In this document: piece by piece, positions 55,165-63,812 of the stretch
Layout: the number at the start of each line of letters is the position of its first letter
Position numbering within the stretch: position 1 is the first letter of the stretch
Assembly (NCBI GenBank): GCA_902812455.1
Contig: CADDZH010000006.1
Location: 23,579-87,578 of the forward strand
Source of the DNA: Chloroflexota bacterium
Lineage (GTDB): Bacteria > Chloroflexota > Ktedonobacteria > Ktedonobacterales > Ktedonobacteraceae
Reading direction: 5' to 3'
DNA: 64,000 nucleotides
The notes under the pieces: model-generated
The model's input: the letters and a program-made list of their open reading frames with translations, nothing else
Database searches by the model: none
Told to the model about the DNA's origin: nothing
Translations under genes and position numbers: made by a program

Positions 55165-55950
55165 ATGTGTTTTGATCTCAATGCTGAACCACCCATCGAT
55201 GCTGCTGATGATGGCAGCACACGGAGTGAGGAACTTGTGCTTACATCGGCTGATGGGACTCGCTTCGCAGCCTACGCGGCACATCCAAGTATGCCGAAGG
55301 GAGCGGGAATAGTCATCTTGCCGGATGTACGCGGGCTATTTCGCTTTTATAAAGAGCTGGCCCGCCGCTTCGCCGGTACAGGGATCGAGGCAGTCGCCAT
55401 CGATTATTTTGGGCGCACAGCAGGGTTGACGCCACGCGACGAGCAGTTTGACTTCATGTCGCATGTTGCTCAGACCCGGCTGGAGACGATATCAGCGGAT
55501 GTCGCTGCTGCGGTGGCTTATCTACGCAGCCTGCCTGATGCGCCGCGCTCGATCTTCACCGTTGGTTTCTGCTTCGGCGGTGGAAATTCCTTCCAGCAGG
55601 CTGCCAATAGCAATCTCGGATTGGCTGGCGTAATCGGCTTCTATGGGAGGCCGGTAGGCCCGACTCGCGACGGCTCGCCTGCTCCCATCGAGAGAGTGCA
55701 GCAATTTAGCTGCCCTGTGCTTGGGCTATTCGGTGGTGCCGATCAGGCTATTCCTGTCGAGCATGTGCAGCAGTTCGACAAGGCGCTCACAGATGCCGGG
55801 GTCGAGCACGAGATCGTCATCTATCCGGGAGCGCCGCACAGCTTCTTTGATCGCAATCAGGAGCAGTACGCCAAAGAATCGGCTGACGCCTGGAGGCGCA
55901 TGCAGGAGTTTATCGCCAAGCATACGGCGGGCGTAGCAGCGCACGCATAA
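55165..55950 (+). CDS. Dienelactone hydrolase (carboxymethylenebutenolidase)
   Basis: 261 aa, cytosolic alpha/beta-hydrolase. It has the nucleophile Cys in VGFCFGGGNS (~136-145), an Asp in LFGGADQAIP and the catalytic His in GAPHSFFD (~225). The family opens dienelactones in chloroaromatic breakdown, but many members act on unknown esters. GAAGGAGGT is a strong ribosome site before ATG 55165. It follows an MFS gene in the same direction. Confidence 0.88.
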   Translation: MCFDLNAEPPIDAADDGSTRSEELVLTSADGTRFAAYAAHPSMPKGAGIVILPDVRGLFRFYKELARRFAGTGIEAVAIDYFGRTAGLTPRDEQFDFMSHVAQTRLETISADVAAAVAYLRSLPDAPRSIFTVGFCFGGGNSFQQAANSNLGLAGVIGFYGRPVGPTRDGSPAPIERVQQFSCPVLGLFGGADQAIPVEHVQQFDKALTDAGVEHEIVIYPGAPHSFFDRNQEQYAKESADAWRRMQEFIAKHTAGVAAHA

Positions 55951-55960
55951 AAATGTGTTA

Positions 55961-56193
55961 GGGCGCAATGATGAAATTTACCGATCAAGATCGGCAATGG
56001 GATGCTGTAGGGACAAGGGGCGGCTGAGAGGCTGGGAGGGGGCCTTGTGCTTGTCCCCCGCGGCAGCCGCGCACCTGGAGCAGCGGGGACAGGCACCAGG
56101 CCCCCGCATCCACTCCACCCCACCCCCTGTCCCTACAGCACGGAGACCACCGGTTTTACCAATCTTGACTGTCAAGTTTCATCCCTGCGCCCC
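55961..56193. repeat. ~230-bp nested palindromic element (MITE-like)
   Basis: Three sets of inverted arms: 55961-55997 with 56157-56193, 56004-56023 with 56120-56139 (18/20), and 56038-56059 with 56085-56105. It lies exactly between two convergent genes. It would fold as a single long hairpin in RNA or DNA. Confidence 0.85.
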
Positions 56194-56199
56194 CATACA

Positions 56200-57624
56200 T
56201 TACGGGCTATATGAGTCGTCCGTTGAGGAGTTGCCAGGCTCTGCGGGTGTCGTGAGGTCGGTGGTAATAGCGCGCACAAGGCGCTCGATGCGATCCCAGC
56301 GAGCAGGATAGCGGTCGGCGTAGAACTTCTCCTGGCCAGGGCTATCGTAGGCGTAGAAGGTGTAATCCTGGTTGTTGTAGCGATAGTTTACCCTGGTGTA
56401 GGGGATACGCACCAGCTCCAATACCTGTAAGGTTGGGCGGGAGCTGGCCTGGGGCGTGCTGGATCGCTCATGACCTGCTCGTTCGGCATGTACCATCTCG
56501 ACGGCTGCATGCCAGACATCTGCAGGCACGTTTTCTGGCGGCGCTTCTGCATACACATCTTCGTTAATCTCGGCGGTGTAGACGACCTGGCCGGTTGCAA
56601 TGGCCAGGCGGCGCTCAGGAATAGGGCTATCTCCCACGAGCCGCGTTTGGACGCTCAGATCGAACTGGCGCACAAGCTCGTGATGGCGCACGACTTTTCC
56701 CGTGCCTCGACAGTTGGCGCAGAGCATGGTTTTAGCGCCCTGGCAGGTCTCGCAGACGCGCTTCCCATTACCACAGGAGCACTCAATCTCGCCGTCAACA
56801 CAGTCGGGGCAAGGCACAGTTTTTCCCTTGCTGGCAGGATCGATATCGATGGGATTGGGTATGGGAACGCCCTGCTGGCGGATTCCTTCAAACACATCCG
56901 AGACCTTCTCACTGACGGAATTAGTAAGGTTTGAGGCCTGTTTTTGGAAAAATGAGCGCTTTTTCGTCTCGGCCCAATCCGCGATGTAGCCGCGCCCATG
57001 ACAGGTAGGACAGCGTTTCCTGGCGCGGCCCCGGCATTCAGGGCAGGTCACCCAGCCCCGACCGCTACAGGCGCTGCAAGGAGCATGCCCTGTGGCATTG
57101 CAACGTGTGCAGGAAGCAATCTCATCCAGCCCGGCAAGACGAATGCGACTCGCCGGCGCCTTCAATCCCGTTACCTCTGGCAGCTCGTAATCCCAGACAG
57201 GCAGGAGCGGTTGAGGCTGCCCGACAGGACGGCCTGTATACGGCTCGGTGATGGTTTCCATAGAACGGCTTTCCCAGCGTGTTTGCAGTGTGATATCCCA
57301 TACCTCGTCAGTGCTCCAGGAGATAAGGTCCATGTAGGTACCGAGTTCGCGTGCGACACGCCAGTTCTCCGAGCTCCACATGTTAGCAAGCTGGCGAATT
57401 TGCTGCTCCTCTTCGCTTATCGCCTGGCGAGGTGTGAGTGGCGTTTGCGCCTGCTGCCAGTACTCACTTGCCTTGTCAACTACGCGCCTGATACGCTGCT
57501 GGGCTTCGTTGGCCCCCTGTACGACCGAGCGCTTGATCTCTTCGATGCGTTTTTCTATATCATCCCGGTTGGGTTGATCGGTTCCAGGTTGATCCTGGGG
57601 CTCATACCCCCATTCATCACCCAT
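56200..57624 (-). CDS. DnaJ-zinc-finger repeat protein without J domain
   Basis: 474 aa. The N terminus is acidic and helical (~20-60). The middle has two blocks of CxxCxGxG-type motifs: CTRCNATGH, CSACSGRGW, CPECRGRAR and CPTCHGRGY (~173-218), then CPDCVDG, CETCQGAK and CANCRGTGK (~270-310). The C-terminal domain (~320-450) is a beta-rich fold. No HPD or ATPase motif is present. Likely a cytosolic zinc scaffold; the task is unknown. The start is ATG 57624, with GGAGGAG just upstream. Confidence 0.78.
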   Translation of the reverse strand: MGDEWGYEPQDQPGTDQPNRDDIEKRIEEIKRSVVQGANEAQQRIRRVVDKASEYWQQAQTPLTPRQAISEEEQQIRQLANMWSSENWRVARELGTYMDLISWSTDEVWDITLQTRWESRSMETITEPYTGRPVGQPQPLLPVWDYELPEVTGLKAPASRIRLAGLDEIASCTRCNATGHAPCSACSGRGWVTCPECRGRARKRCPTCHGRGYIADWAETKKRSFFQKQASNLTNSVSEKVSDVFEGIRQQGVPIPNPIDIDPASKGKTVPCPDCVDGEIECSCGNGKRVCETCQGAKTMLCANCRGTGKVVRHHELVRQFDLSVQTRLVGDSPIPERRLAIATGQVVYTAEINEDVYAEAPPENVPADVWHAAVEMVHAERAGHERSSTPQASSRPTLQVLELVRIPYTRVNYRYNNQDYTFYAYDSPGQEKFYADRYPARWDRIERLVRAITTDLTTPAEPGNSSTDDSYSP

Positions 57625-57707
57625 TGATTACTCCTCCCTCTATATGGGCGCAGTTTTGCTGTTGCGTCCTCCCATGTAGAACACGGCATACCGGTGATCG
57701 ATGGATG

Positions 57708-57738
57708 CCTGGCCCCCACAAGGGAGGCCACTACATGT
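57708..57738 (+). repeat. 31-bp repeat, copy 3 of 3
   Basis: Identical to 29218-29248 and 42230-42260. CATGTAG (57674-57680) and CTACATG at the end of the copy form an outer inverted pair. Confidence 0.95.
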
Positions 57739-57801
57739 TACATGAAGCTTGATTCAGTAATATATACGCTGCTTGCATGCGAGGGGTTGTATAACCGGCC
57801 T

Positions 57802-58983
57802 CTACAAGAGCGCTGTGATCTCTTCCTGAGCTGGAACACCGGTTACCTCAGCGTCGTGTTCAAAGACCAGCAAGTCTACTTCGCTGCGTATGCCAAATTC
57901 CGGCAGATAGATGCCCGGCTCGATAGAGCAACAGGTTCGGGGGAGCAAGAGGCGCTCATCCCGCGTCTCAAAGTTGTCGATGTTCGCGCCATTGGCATGT
58001 GGAACCATGCCGATGCTGTGCCCTGTACGATGCACGAAGTAGTCGCCATAGCCTTCCCTGGCGATCACGTTGCGGGCTACATCATCGACCTCGCATCCCT
58101 CGACGGGCTTACCCTGTTGCAGCCTTTCTCGCACGAAGGTGATGGCGGCATCCCTGGCACGCCGCACAATTTCAAAGATGACCCGCTGGCGATCAGGAAT
58201 CTCGGCTCTGGTTCCGGCAAAGGCCATCCAGGTATAGTCTGCAAAGATTGCATCAGGGTCTGGCAGGCGTGCCCAGAAATCGACCAGCAGTAAATCACCA
58301 GGCATAATAGGGCTGCTCGCGTTAGCCGTTGGCTCGTAGTGGGGATTGCCGCTATGCTCATTCACAGCAACAATGGGTGGCTCAGGCACAACCACGCCAG
58401 TTTGCTCCATAAGGGCAAGGAAGCGCTGCTGCACGCTGTATTCATCCAGGCTCGCACCGGAACGGAGCTGGCCGGCCAGTTCGAGGAAGAGGCGATCTTT
58501 GGCTGCCATGATACGGCGGCCTGCTTCGCGGTGCGATTCGATCTGTTCGCCGGTCAGTTGAGCAACAAAGCGCTGGGCTATGTTGGCAGAGCTGACCACC
58601 TCGGCGCCACATGCGCGCACCAGTTCGATGGTGCCGGCATCTACCCGCGAGACATAGGGGATGGCATTCATGGGTGAATATTCCATGGCCACGCGCATGC
58701 CTGGATGGAGAAGCCCGGTAAGATGGAACTGCATCTCCTGCCATGTGCGAAAGATGTGCCGCTCTCCTGGCAAGGAGCGCAGCACGTGCGTTTCAACAGC
58801 GCTGATTAATGCCGTTGGCGTTCCCTGGGCAGGGACAAAATAAAACCAGCGGCGCGTATACATCTCATCAACCGGCAATGAAAGAACCTGGTATGCGATG
58901 GGATTCGATTGGCGAAAATCATAAAAGAGCCAGCCATCGAGGTTTTCGGCGGATAACGCCTGCTGGATGCTCTCAAGTTCCAT
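57802..58983 (-). CDS. M24-family Xaa-Pro peptidase
   Basis: 393 aa. The creatinase N-terminal domain (~1-140) is followed by the pita-bread catalytic domain. The five metal ligands are visible: LLLVDFWA (Asp), FADYTWM (Asp), RTGHSIGM (His), SIEPGIYL (Glu) and RSEVDLLV (Glu). It cleaves X-Pro bonds of short peptides. ATG 58983 follows GGAGGG. It is the third gene of a minus-strand run with recG and a small membrane protein, with gaps of 25 and 12 bp. Confidence 0.9.
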   Translation of the reverse strand: MELESIQQALSAENLDGWLFYDFRQSNPIAYQVLSLPVDEMYTRRWFYFVPAQGTPTALISAVETHVLRSLPGERHIFRTWQEMQFHLTGLLHPGMRVAMEYSPMNAIPYVSRVDAGTIELVRACGAEVVSSANIAQRFVAQLTGEQIESHREAGRRIMAAKDRLFLELAGQLRSGASLDEYSVQQRFLALMEQTGVVVPEPPIVAVNEHSGNPHYEPTANASSPIMPGDLLLVDFWARLPDPDAIFADYTWMAFAGTRAEIPDRQRVIFEIVRRARDAAITFVRERLQQGKPVEGCEVDDVARNVIAREGYGDYFVHRTGHSIGMVPHANGANIDNFETRDERLLLPRTCCSIEPGIYLPEFGIRSEVDLLVFEHDAEVTGVPAQEEITALL

Positions 58984-59008
58984 AATCAACCCTCCAGATA
59001 TTTTGGTT

Positions 59009-59392
59009 TCACATCGTGGCCAGAGCCTTCAGGCGTCGGCGTGCGCGGCCCGCGATCATCTCACCGAGGCCGATAGCAGAAAGGCCTAGCAGCAGGTGAA
59101 TCACCTGGATGATCCAGTGCAGCGAACCCGGAAGCCATAGCTGCTGGTATAAGCCGACGATAGCCAGCGCCAAGCCAACGATGAAGGTAGCTAACGCGAG
59201 GCCAAAGTTGCCTCCTTTAATAAAGCCCTGAGCCAGGCCAATCAACCAGAGCGCAATGACGACAACAAACCCGACAGCTTCATGCAGAAGTATAAGCTGA
59301 TCGGCTATATTCAGCCAGAACAGGATGCCCAGCACAAGCTCCACAAGGAAAGCCAGGCGCAGCACCATTAAAGAGATATTGAGAACCTTCAT
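59009..59392 (-). CDS. Four-TM hypothetical membrane protein
   Basis: 127 aa with four TM helices (~5-25, 33-53, 65-85, 95-117). His residues are in LLHEAVG and LHWIIQVIHLLLG, which may bind heme or a metal. GGAGG precedes ATG, 12 bp after the recG stop, so it is translationally linked with recG. No family is recognised. Confidence 0.7.
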   Translation of the reverse strand: MKVLNISLMVLRLAFLVELVLGILFWLNIADQLILLHEAVGFVVVIALWLIGLAQGFIKGGNFGLALATFIVGLALAIVGLYQQLWLPGSLHWIIQVIHLLLGLSAIGLGEMIAGRARRRLKALATM

Positions 59393-59404
59393 GTTTCCTC
59401 CAAT

Positions 59405-62095
59405 TTAATGGGCCATGACGTTCTGCCAGAACATGAGCATCTTTTCGCGCAGGGCGGCATGTTCTGGCTGGCGCAGGTAGGGATCGCGCTGCCAGAGTTT
59501 GGCGGCCAGGGAGCGCGAAAGCTCAACAAGTTTCGTATCACCGAGGTCTGCCATGCGCAGTTCCGGCATGCCGCTCTGGCGCACGCCCGCGATATCACCC
59601 GGGCCGCGCAGGCGCAGGTCGGCTTCAGATAAACGGAAACCATCATCTGTACGCTGAAAGACATCCAGCCGCTCCTGGGCCTGGATGCTGGCCTCCGCGC
59701 TCAACACATAGCAATAGGCTTGAGCGCTGCCGCGCCCAACACGCCCGCGAAACTGGTGAAGCTGGGAGAGACCAAAGCGATCCGCGTCCTCGATCACCAT
59801 CACAGTGGCATTCGGTATGTCGATACCTACCTCGATCACCGATGTGGCGACCAGGATATCCAGCTCGTGGTCGCGGAAGCGGCGCATGGTCTGGTCCTTC
59901 TCGGCGGGTTTCAGGCCGCCATGCAGTAATCCCAGGCGCAAATGGGGGAAGACCTCGCGACTCAAGCGCTCAAATTCGGCAGTTGCGGCTTTGACAGCCA
60001 GCGACTCGGACTCTTCGATGAGCGGGCAGATGATAAAGGCCTGGTGGCCTGCCGCGACTTCACGTTCGACGAGGCTATATGCTTCGTTGCGACGGCTTCC
60101 CGTGCGCCAGCGCGTAATGATCTTCTGGCGGCCAGGGGGAAGCTGGTCGATCACCGAGATATCGAGGTCTCCGTAGAGGGTGAGGGCCAGTGTGCGCGGG
60201 ATAGGGGTGGCAGTCATTACCAGCATGTGCGGGTGGTAGCCTTTTTGCCGCAAAGCATCGCGCTGCTCAACCCCAAAACGATGCTGCTCATCGACGATCA
60301 CCAGCCCCAGGCGCCGGAAATTCACATCTTCCTGGATGAGCGCGTGGGTGCCAACTGCGATCGTGGCCTCGCCGTTCTCGATGGCTGCTCTCCCCATTGA
60401 GCGTTCGCGAGATTTCAAACTGCCGGTCAGCAAAACGGTACGAATGCCAAACGGCTCGAGCATAGCGCCGATACTTTGCGCATGTTGTTCAGCCAGCAAT
60501 TCGGTGGGGGCCATAATGGCGCCCTGGTAGCCATTGAGGGCAGTGAGCAGGAGGATGGCGGCAGCTACTGCCGTTTTGCCGGCGCCCACATCACCCTGTA
60601 AGAGGCGGCACATCGGCCTGCTCTGAATGAGATCACCGGCGATCTCCTGAATGACGCGCCGCTGCGCCTGCGTGAAACGGAACGGCAGGGTAGCCTCAAA
60701 TGGCCGATCGGTAATGACCGGCGACCATAATGTCGTCGTAGGCGGATCGAGGCCGAGTTCACCGGCTGCACTCTTATCCGCCGGTGTGGCAGCTTTATCA
60801 GCCTCTGGCGGATCAATAAATATTTTGGAGAGGTCGATAGTAAAGGCGATGCCCTGTGGGGCTTCATATTGCCAGCGACTGCGTCGTTCTTGCATGCCCA
60901 GTTGCAGCAGGAAGAGTTCATCGAAGCCGAGGCGGCGGCGGGCCGCCAGCAACGCCTCCTCATTTTCAGGGTAGTGAACCTGCGAAACTGATTCCGGCAG
61001 CGGCACCAGCTTGCCTTCGTAGCGTATCCAGGCAGGCAGGTGGTCAGGCAGCATGGCGGCGTAGCGATCGACGACCCACTTGGTGCACTTGCGTAGTGTC
61101 TTGGCATGCAGCCCTTCGGTCAATGGATAGACGGGGACCAAGCGGCCCGTGTTTAACAAATCCCCTTGCTCAGGGAACTCGTAGCTGCGTACAGTAAAGT
61201 CAACCTTGTTGCCGAAACGCTGCTTGACGCCGGTCACGACAAGATATGAGCCTTGAGCATTCTTTAACTGCTTTAGCAAATATGGCTGGTTAAACCATGT
61301 AATATTGAGCTTACCTGTTTCATCGGAGATGGTGGCAATTGTGCGTGTGCGCCTTCCGCTGGAAATGACATTCCTGGCTTCCCAGATCAAGCCCATGGTT
61401 GTAGTGACTTCATTAAAAGGAATGTTTGCTATCTTGGTGAGCTTACTGTAGTCGCGATGCTCGCGTGGAAAATAGAAGAGCAGATCGCGCACAGTGCGAA
61501 TGCCGAGGTTGTGTAGCCGGGCAGCCACCGTCGGCCCTACGCCAGGCACCGCTGTGACATCTGCACTCAAGAGTGTGAGCACAGCATGCCCTGCCGGGGC
61601 ACGGGCTTCCAGATGGACGGGAGATTGTGGCGCTTTGAGCGATGCTTGTGCTTCTTTTGTATCCTTGCTCTTGTTCCCATCCTGGGCATCTTTCGCGCCA
61701 GGGGCATTCTCTGTAGCTCGCTGATCTAGTATGCTCTGCTGTATACTCTCGTTTATGGTCTCGCGAGGAGGAACAGAGGGTAGGTCACGCCTTTCTTGAT
61801 TGCTCTTGCCCACCTCATCGAGAAGAGCGAGTGCGGCGCGTAGATTGGCTGCGCGCTGTACCGGGTCCTGTTTGCGATATCCTTCCAGGTATTCAGCAAA
61901 GCGATGAATGGGGCTGACATCAAGCCCTGCTTCCTTGCAGAGAGCTGTGGCTTCATCGGCCCAGCGGACGACAAATAACTCCAGCCCACCCGGCTTGATA
62001 GCGCGGTCCTGGTGGTTGGTACGCTGTTCGTGTTGTAGGACTTTACGCGCTCGCTCGATGCAAGAGGAGAGCGCATGCTCAGTCGATGTTGACAT
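59405..62095 (-). CDS. recG: ATP-dependent DNA helicase RecG
   Basis: 896 aa, longer than usual. It acts on stalled forks and Holliday junctions. The N terminus (~1-185) is an extra charged region rich in Glu/Lys/Asp. The wedge/OB part follows (VPGVGPTVAARLHNLGIRTV, FYFPREHRDY). Motor motifs are Walker A LLQGDVGAGKTAVAAA, VIVDEQHRFGVEQR, MTATPIPRTLALTLYGDLD and the C-terminal HQFRGRVGRGSAQAYC. The start is ATG 62095, with a weak ribosome site. It heads the operon with the 4-TM protein and the M24 peptidase. Confidence 0.94.
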   Translation of the reverse strand: MSTSTEHALSSCIERARKVLQHEQRTNHQDRAIKPGGLELFVVRWADEATALCKEAGLDVSPIHRFAEYLEGYRKQDPVQRAANLRAALALLDEVGKSNQERRDLPSVPPRETINESIQQSILDQRATENAPGAKDAQDGNKSKDTKEAQASLKAPQSPVHLEARAPAGHAVLTLLSADVTAVPGVGPTVAARLHNLGIRTVRDLLFYFPREHRDYSKLTKIANIPFNEVTTTMGLIWEARNVISSGRRTRTIATISDETGKLNITWFNQPYLLKQLKNAQGSYLVVTGVKQRFGNKVDFTVRSYEFPEQGDLLNTGRLVPVYPLTEGLHAKTLRKCTKWVVDRYAAMLPDHLPAWIRYEGKLVPLPESVSQVHYPENEEALLAARRRLGFDELFLLQLGMQERRSRWQYEAPQGIAFTIDLSKIFIDPPEADKAATPADKSAAGELGLDPPTTTLWSPVITDRPFEATLPFRFTQAQRRVIQEIAGDLIQSRPMCRLLQGDVGAGKTAVAAAILLLTALNGYQGAIMAPTELLAEQHAQSIGAMLEPFGIRTVLLTGSLKSRERSMGRAAIENGEATIAVGTHALIQEDVNFRRLGLVIVDEQHRFGVEQRDALRQKGYHPHMLVMTATPIPRTLALTLYGDLDISVIDQLPPGRQKIITRWRTGSRRNEAYSLVEREVAAGHQAFIICPLIEESESLAVKAATAEFERLSREVFPHLRLGLLHGGLKPAEKDQTMRRFRDHELDILVATSVIEVGIDIPNATVMVIEDADRFGLSQLHQFRGRVGRGSAQAYCYVLSAEASIQAQERLDVFQRTDDGFRLSEADLRLRGPGDIAGVRQSGMPELRMADLGDTKLVELSRSLAAKLWQRDPYLRQPEHAALREKMLMFWQNVMAH

Positions 62096-62298
62096 ACCTT
62101 GCTACTATTCACCATTCCCCTGGTTTTTGTGTTTGCCATTCTACTATAGATGGTGATATAAGAGGGTGTCAAGGTTTTAGCCCTGTTAAGGGTGAATGGC
62201 AATTGGAACTTTTTTCTGAGCCAATGCGTGTACAGAACGAGTTCCTGAGACCAAGCCGGGGAAAGATGGAAACCTGCTATTGTGAAAGGAGAGAAGAT

Positions 62299-63051
62299 AT
62301 GGCCCTAGATCAAAATAGCACGACGAACAGTGGCGTGAATCCACCTGATAACCAGGTCGTTGTAGGCGTTTTTGAAACACGCTCTCAGGCGGATGCGGCG
62401 ATCCACGAGCTTGAGAGCGCAGGATTTACAAATGAGCAGATCGGGTTTGTTTCCAGAGATGCGGCAAACGAGGAAAACCCTGCCGCTGAGGGCGGGGTTC
62501 AGGTGCTGGCAACTGCAGATGCTGCCACGGGGGCAGTCTCCGGCGGTATTATTGGAGGTATCATAGGAGCGGCAGCCGCGCTTTTGATTCCCGGTATTGG
62601 TCCGGTGATTGCGGGCGGCATTATCATAGCGGCGTTGAGCGGCATTGCTATTGGCGCAGCAGTTGGCGGCCTCGTAGGTGCATTAGTGGGCTTAGGGGTG
62701 CCCGAAGAGGAGGCCAGATATTATCAAAGCGAGTTTGAGCTTGGCCGCACGATCGTGGCAATCAGGGCCGCTGGGCGAGTACAGGAGGCCCGTGAGATCC
62801 TGCATCGCAACGGCGGCTATGATGCAACGACCCGCTTTGCCCAGTCCCAGGTACCGTCTTCTTACGGCCAGAACGTAGCCACAGAGATTACCGATGAGCG
62901 CGTGAGCGATACGCCGGTTGCGACAACTTCGGCAAAGGAAGAGGCTGCCGGTGGCCTGTTCGAGCATCCAACGAACCCGGATGTGGTCGAGCCAATGCCC
63001 GGCGAAATTGCCAATATGGATGTCCCGGAGGAAAGGACGGAGAGAGGGTAA
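62299..63051 (+). CDS. General-stress-type (YflT-like) glycine-zipper membrane protein
   Basis: 250 aa. The N-terminal domain (VVVGVFETRSQADAAIHELE, then GFTNEQIGFVSRD, ~20-60) is like that of general stress protein 17M/YflT. A Gly-rich double-TM segment (SGGIIGGIIGAAAALLIPGI, ~80-125) follows, then a helical domain and an acidic tail. GTGAAAGGAGAG gives a strong site before ATG 62299. It faces away from recG; role unknown. Confidence 0.78.
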   Translation: MALDQNSTTNSGVNPPDNQVVVGVFETRSQADAAIHELESAGFTNEQIGFVSRDAANEENPAAEGGVQVLATADAATGAVSGGIIGGIIGAAAALLIPGIGPVIAGGIIIAALSGIAIGAAVGGLVGALVGLGVPEEEARYYQSEFELGRTIVAIRAAGRVQEAREILHRNGGYDATTRFAQSQVPSSYGQNVATEITDERVSDTPVATTSAKEEAAGGLFEHPTNPDVVEPMPGEIANMDVPEERTERG

Positions 63052-63078
63052 CCGGGACAAAGCACAGTCAGGACAACA

Positions 63079-63109
63079 AAAAGGGGCATCTGGCTCTGCC
63101 AGGTGCCCC
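63079..63109 (-). terminator. Terminator of the 81-aa minus-strand gene
   Basis: GGGGCATCTGGC/GCCAGGTGCCCC with a 3-base loop; on the minus strand the stem is followed by TTTTT. It also lies after the plus-strand stress gene. Confidence 0.75.
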
Positions 63110-63139
63110 AAAAACTTGCTTTAATGGTTTTGTGAATGA

Positions 63140-63385
63140 TCACATCTCTAACTTGCCGGACAGAACCAGTAATTTGAGGAATTCGAGGTGGCGAATAACC
63201 TCTGCTCGGTCGCTGCCACCGTTCTGGTACCAGTTGCGCAGCCAGAGTATCGACATGATCTCGTCAGAGGTGAAACCGGACTGGACAAGGATATCTGTAT
63301 CAGTTGCAGCCGTGCTGGTATCGCTTTGCGTTATAAGAGGTTCTTCATGATGGATTTGTGGATCAAGATTCATATTAGTATTCAT
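63140..63385 (-). CDS. Small hypothetical protein
   Basis: 81 aa. An acidic, Thr/Asp-rich N terminus (LDPQIHHEEPLITQSDTSTA) is followed by a helical C terminus (GFTSDEIMSILWLRNWYQNG, HLEFLKLLVLSGKLEM). AAAAGGAAATT precedes ATG 63385, so the longer frame to 63529 is not needed. No family is recognised. It ends before a terminator. Confidence 0.55.
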   Translation of the reverse strand: MNTNMNLDPQIHHEEPLITQSDTSTAATDTDILVQSGFTSDEIMSILWLRNWYQNGGSDRAEVIRHLEFLKLLVLSGKLEM

Positions 63386-63812
63386 GATAATTTCCTTTTC
63401 TACCTGGAACCAGGCTTTTTTACATATCGGATTTCGGATTATTCCTCTTTTTTCATTCAAGGATGGCTCATTGCCATTCCTGCCAGAGATACCCATTTGA
63501 TATAGACGATTGACACTCCACGTTTTCAAATACGGCTCCTGGTTACAAAACCCTATGTTACCAGGATAACTATCTATTCCTCACGTACAAAGCATAAACG
63601 GAAATGAGCGATACGGCTAGCTAATGGGTAACAATTTCCAGGTGAACTATGTCACAGCGCAAACACCTGCTCAGGAAGCCTGCCTTAGGCCAGCATTGCG
63701 CAGCATCACAAGCAAGCCGTTAGACCGCTTGTATGTCTTATATACGGCTGTATGTCTTTGTAAGTTACAGGCTGATTGAAGGTATCAATATAGAGGTTAC
63801 GAAAGAGAAAGG
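63386..63812. other. Intergenic stretch without visible gene
   Basis: No convincing ORF or RNA. Only weak local inverted repeats are seen. It probably holds the promoter of the 81-aa gene. Confidence 0.5.

Noticed and set aside
57694..58293. 199-aa plus-strand frame
   Set aside because: It is antisense to the M24 peptidase with all five metal ligands; the first codons come from the 31-bp repeat region.
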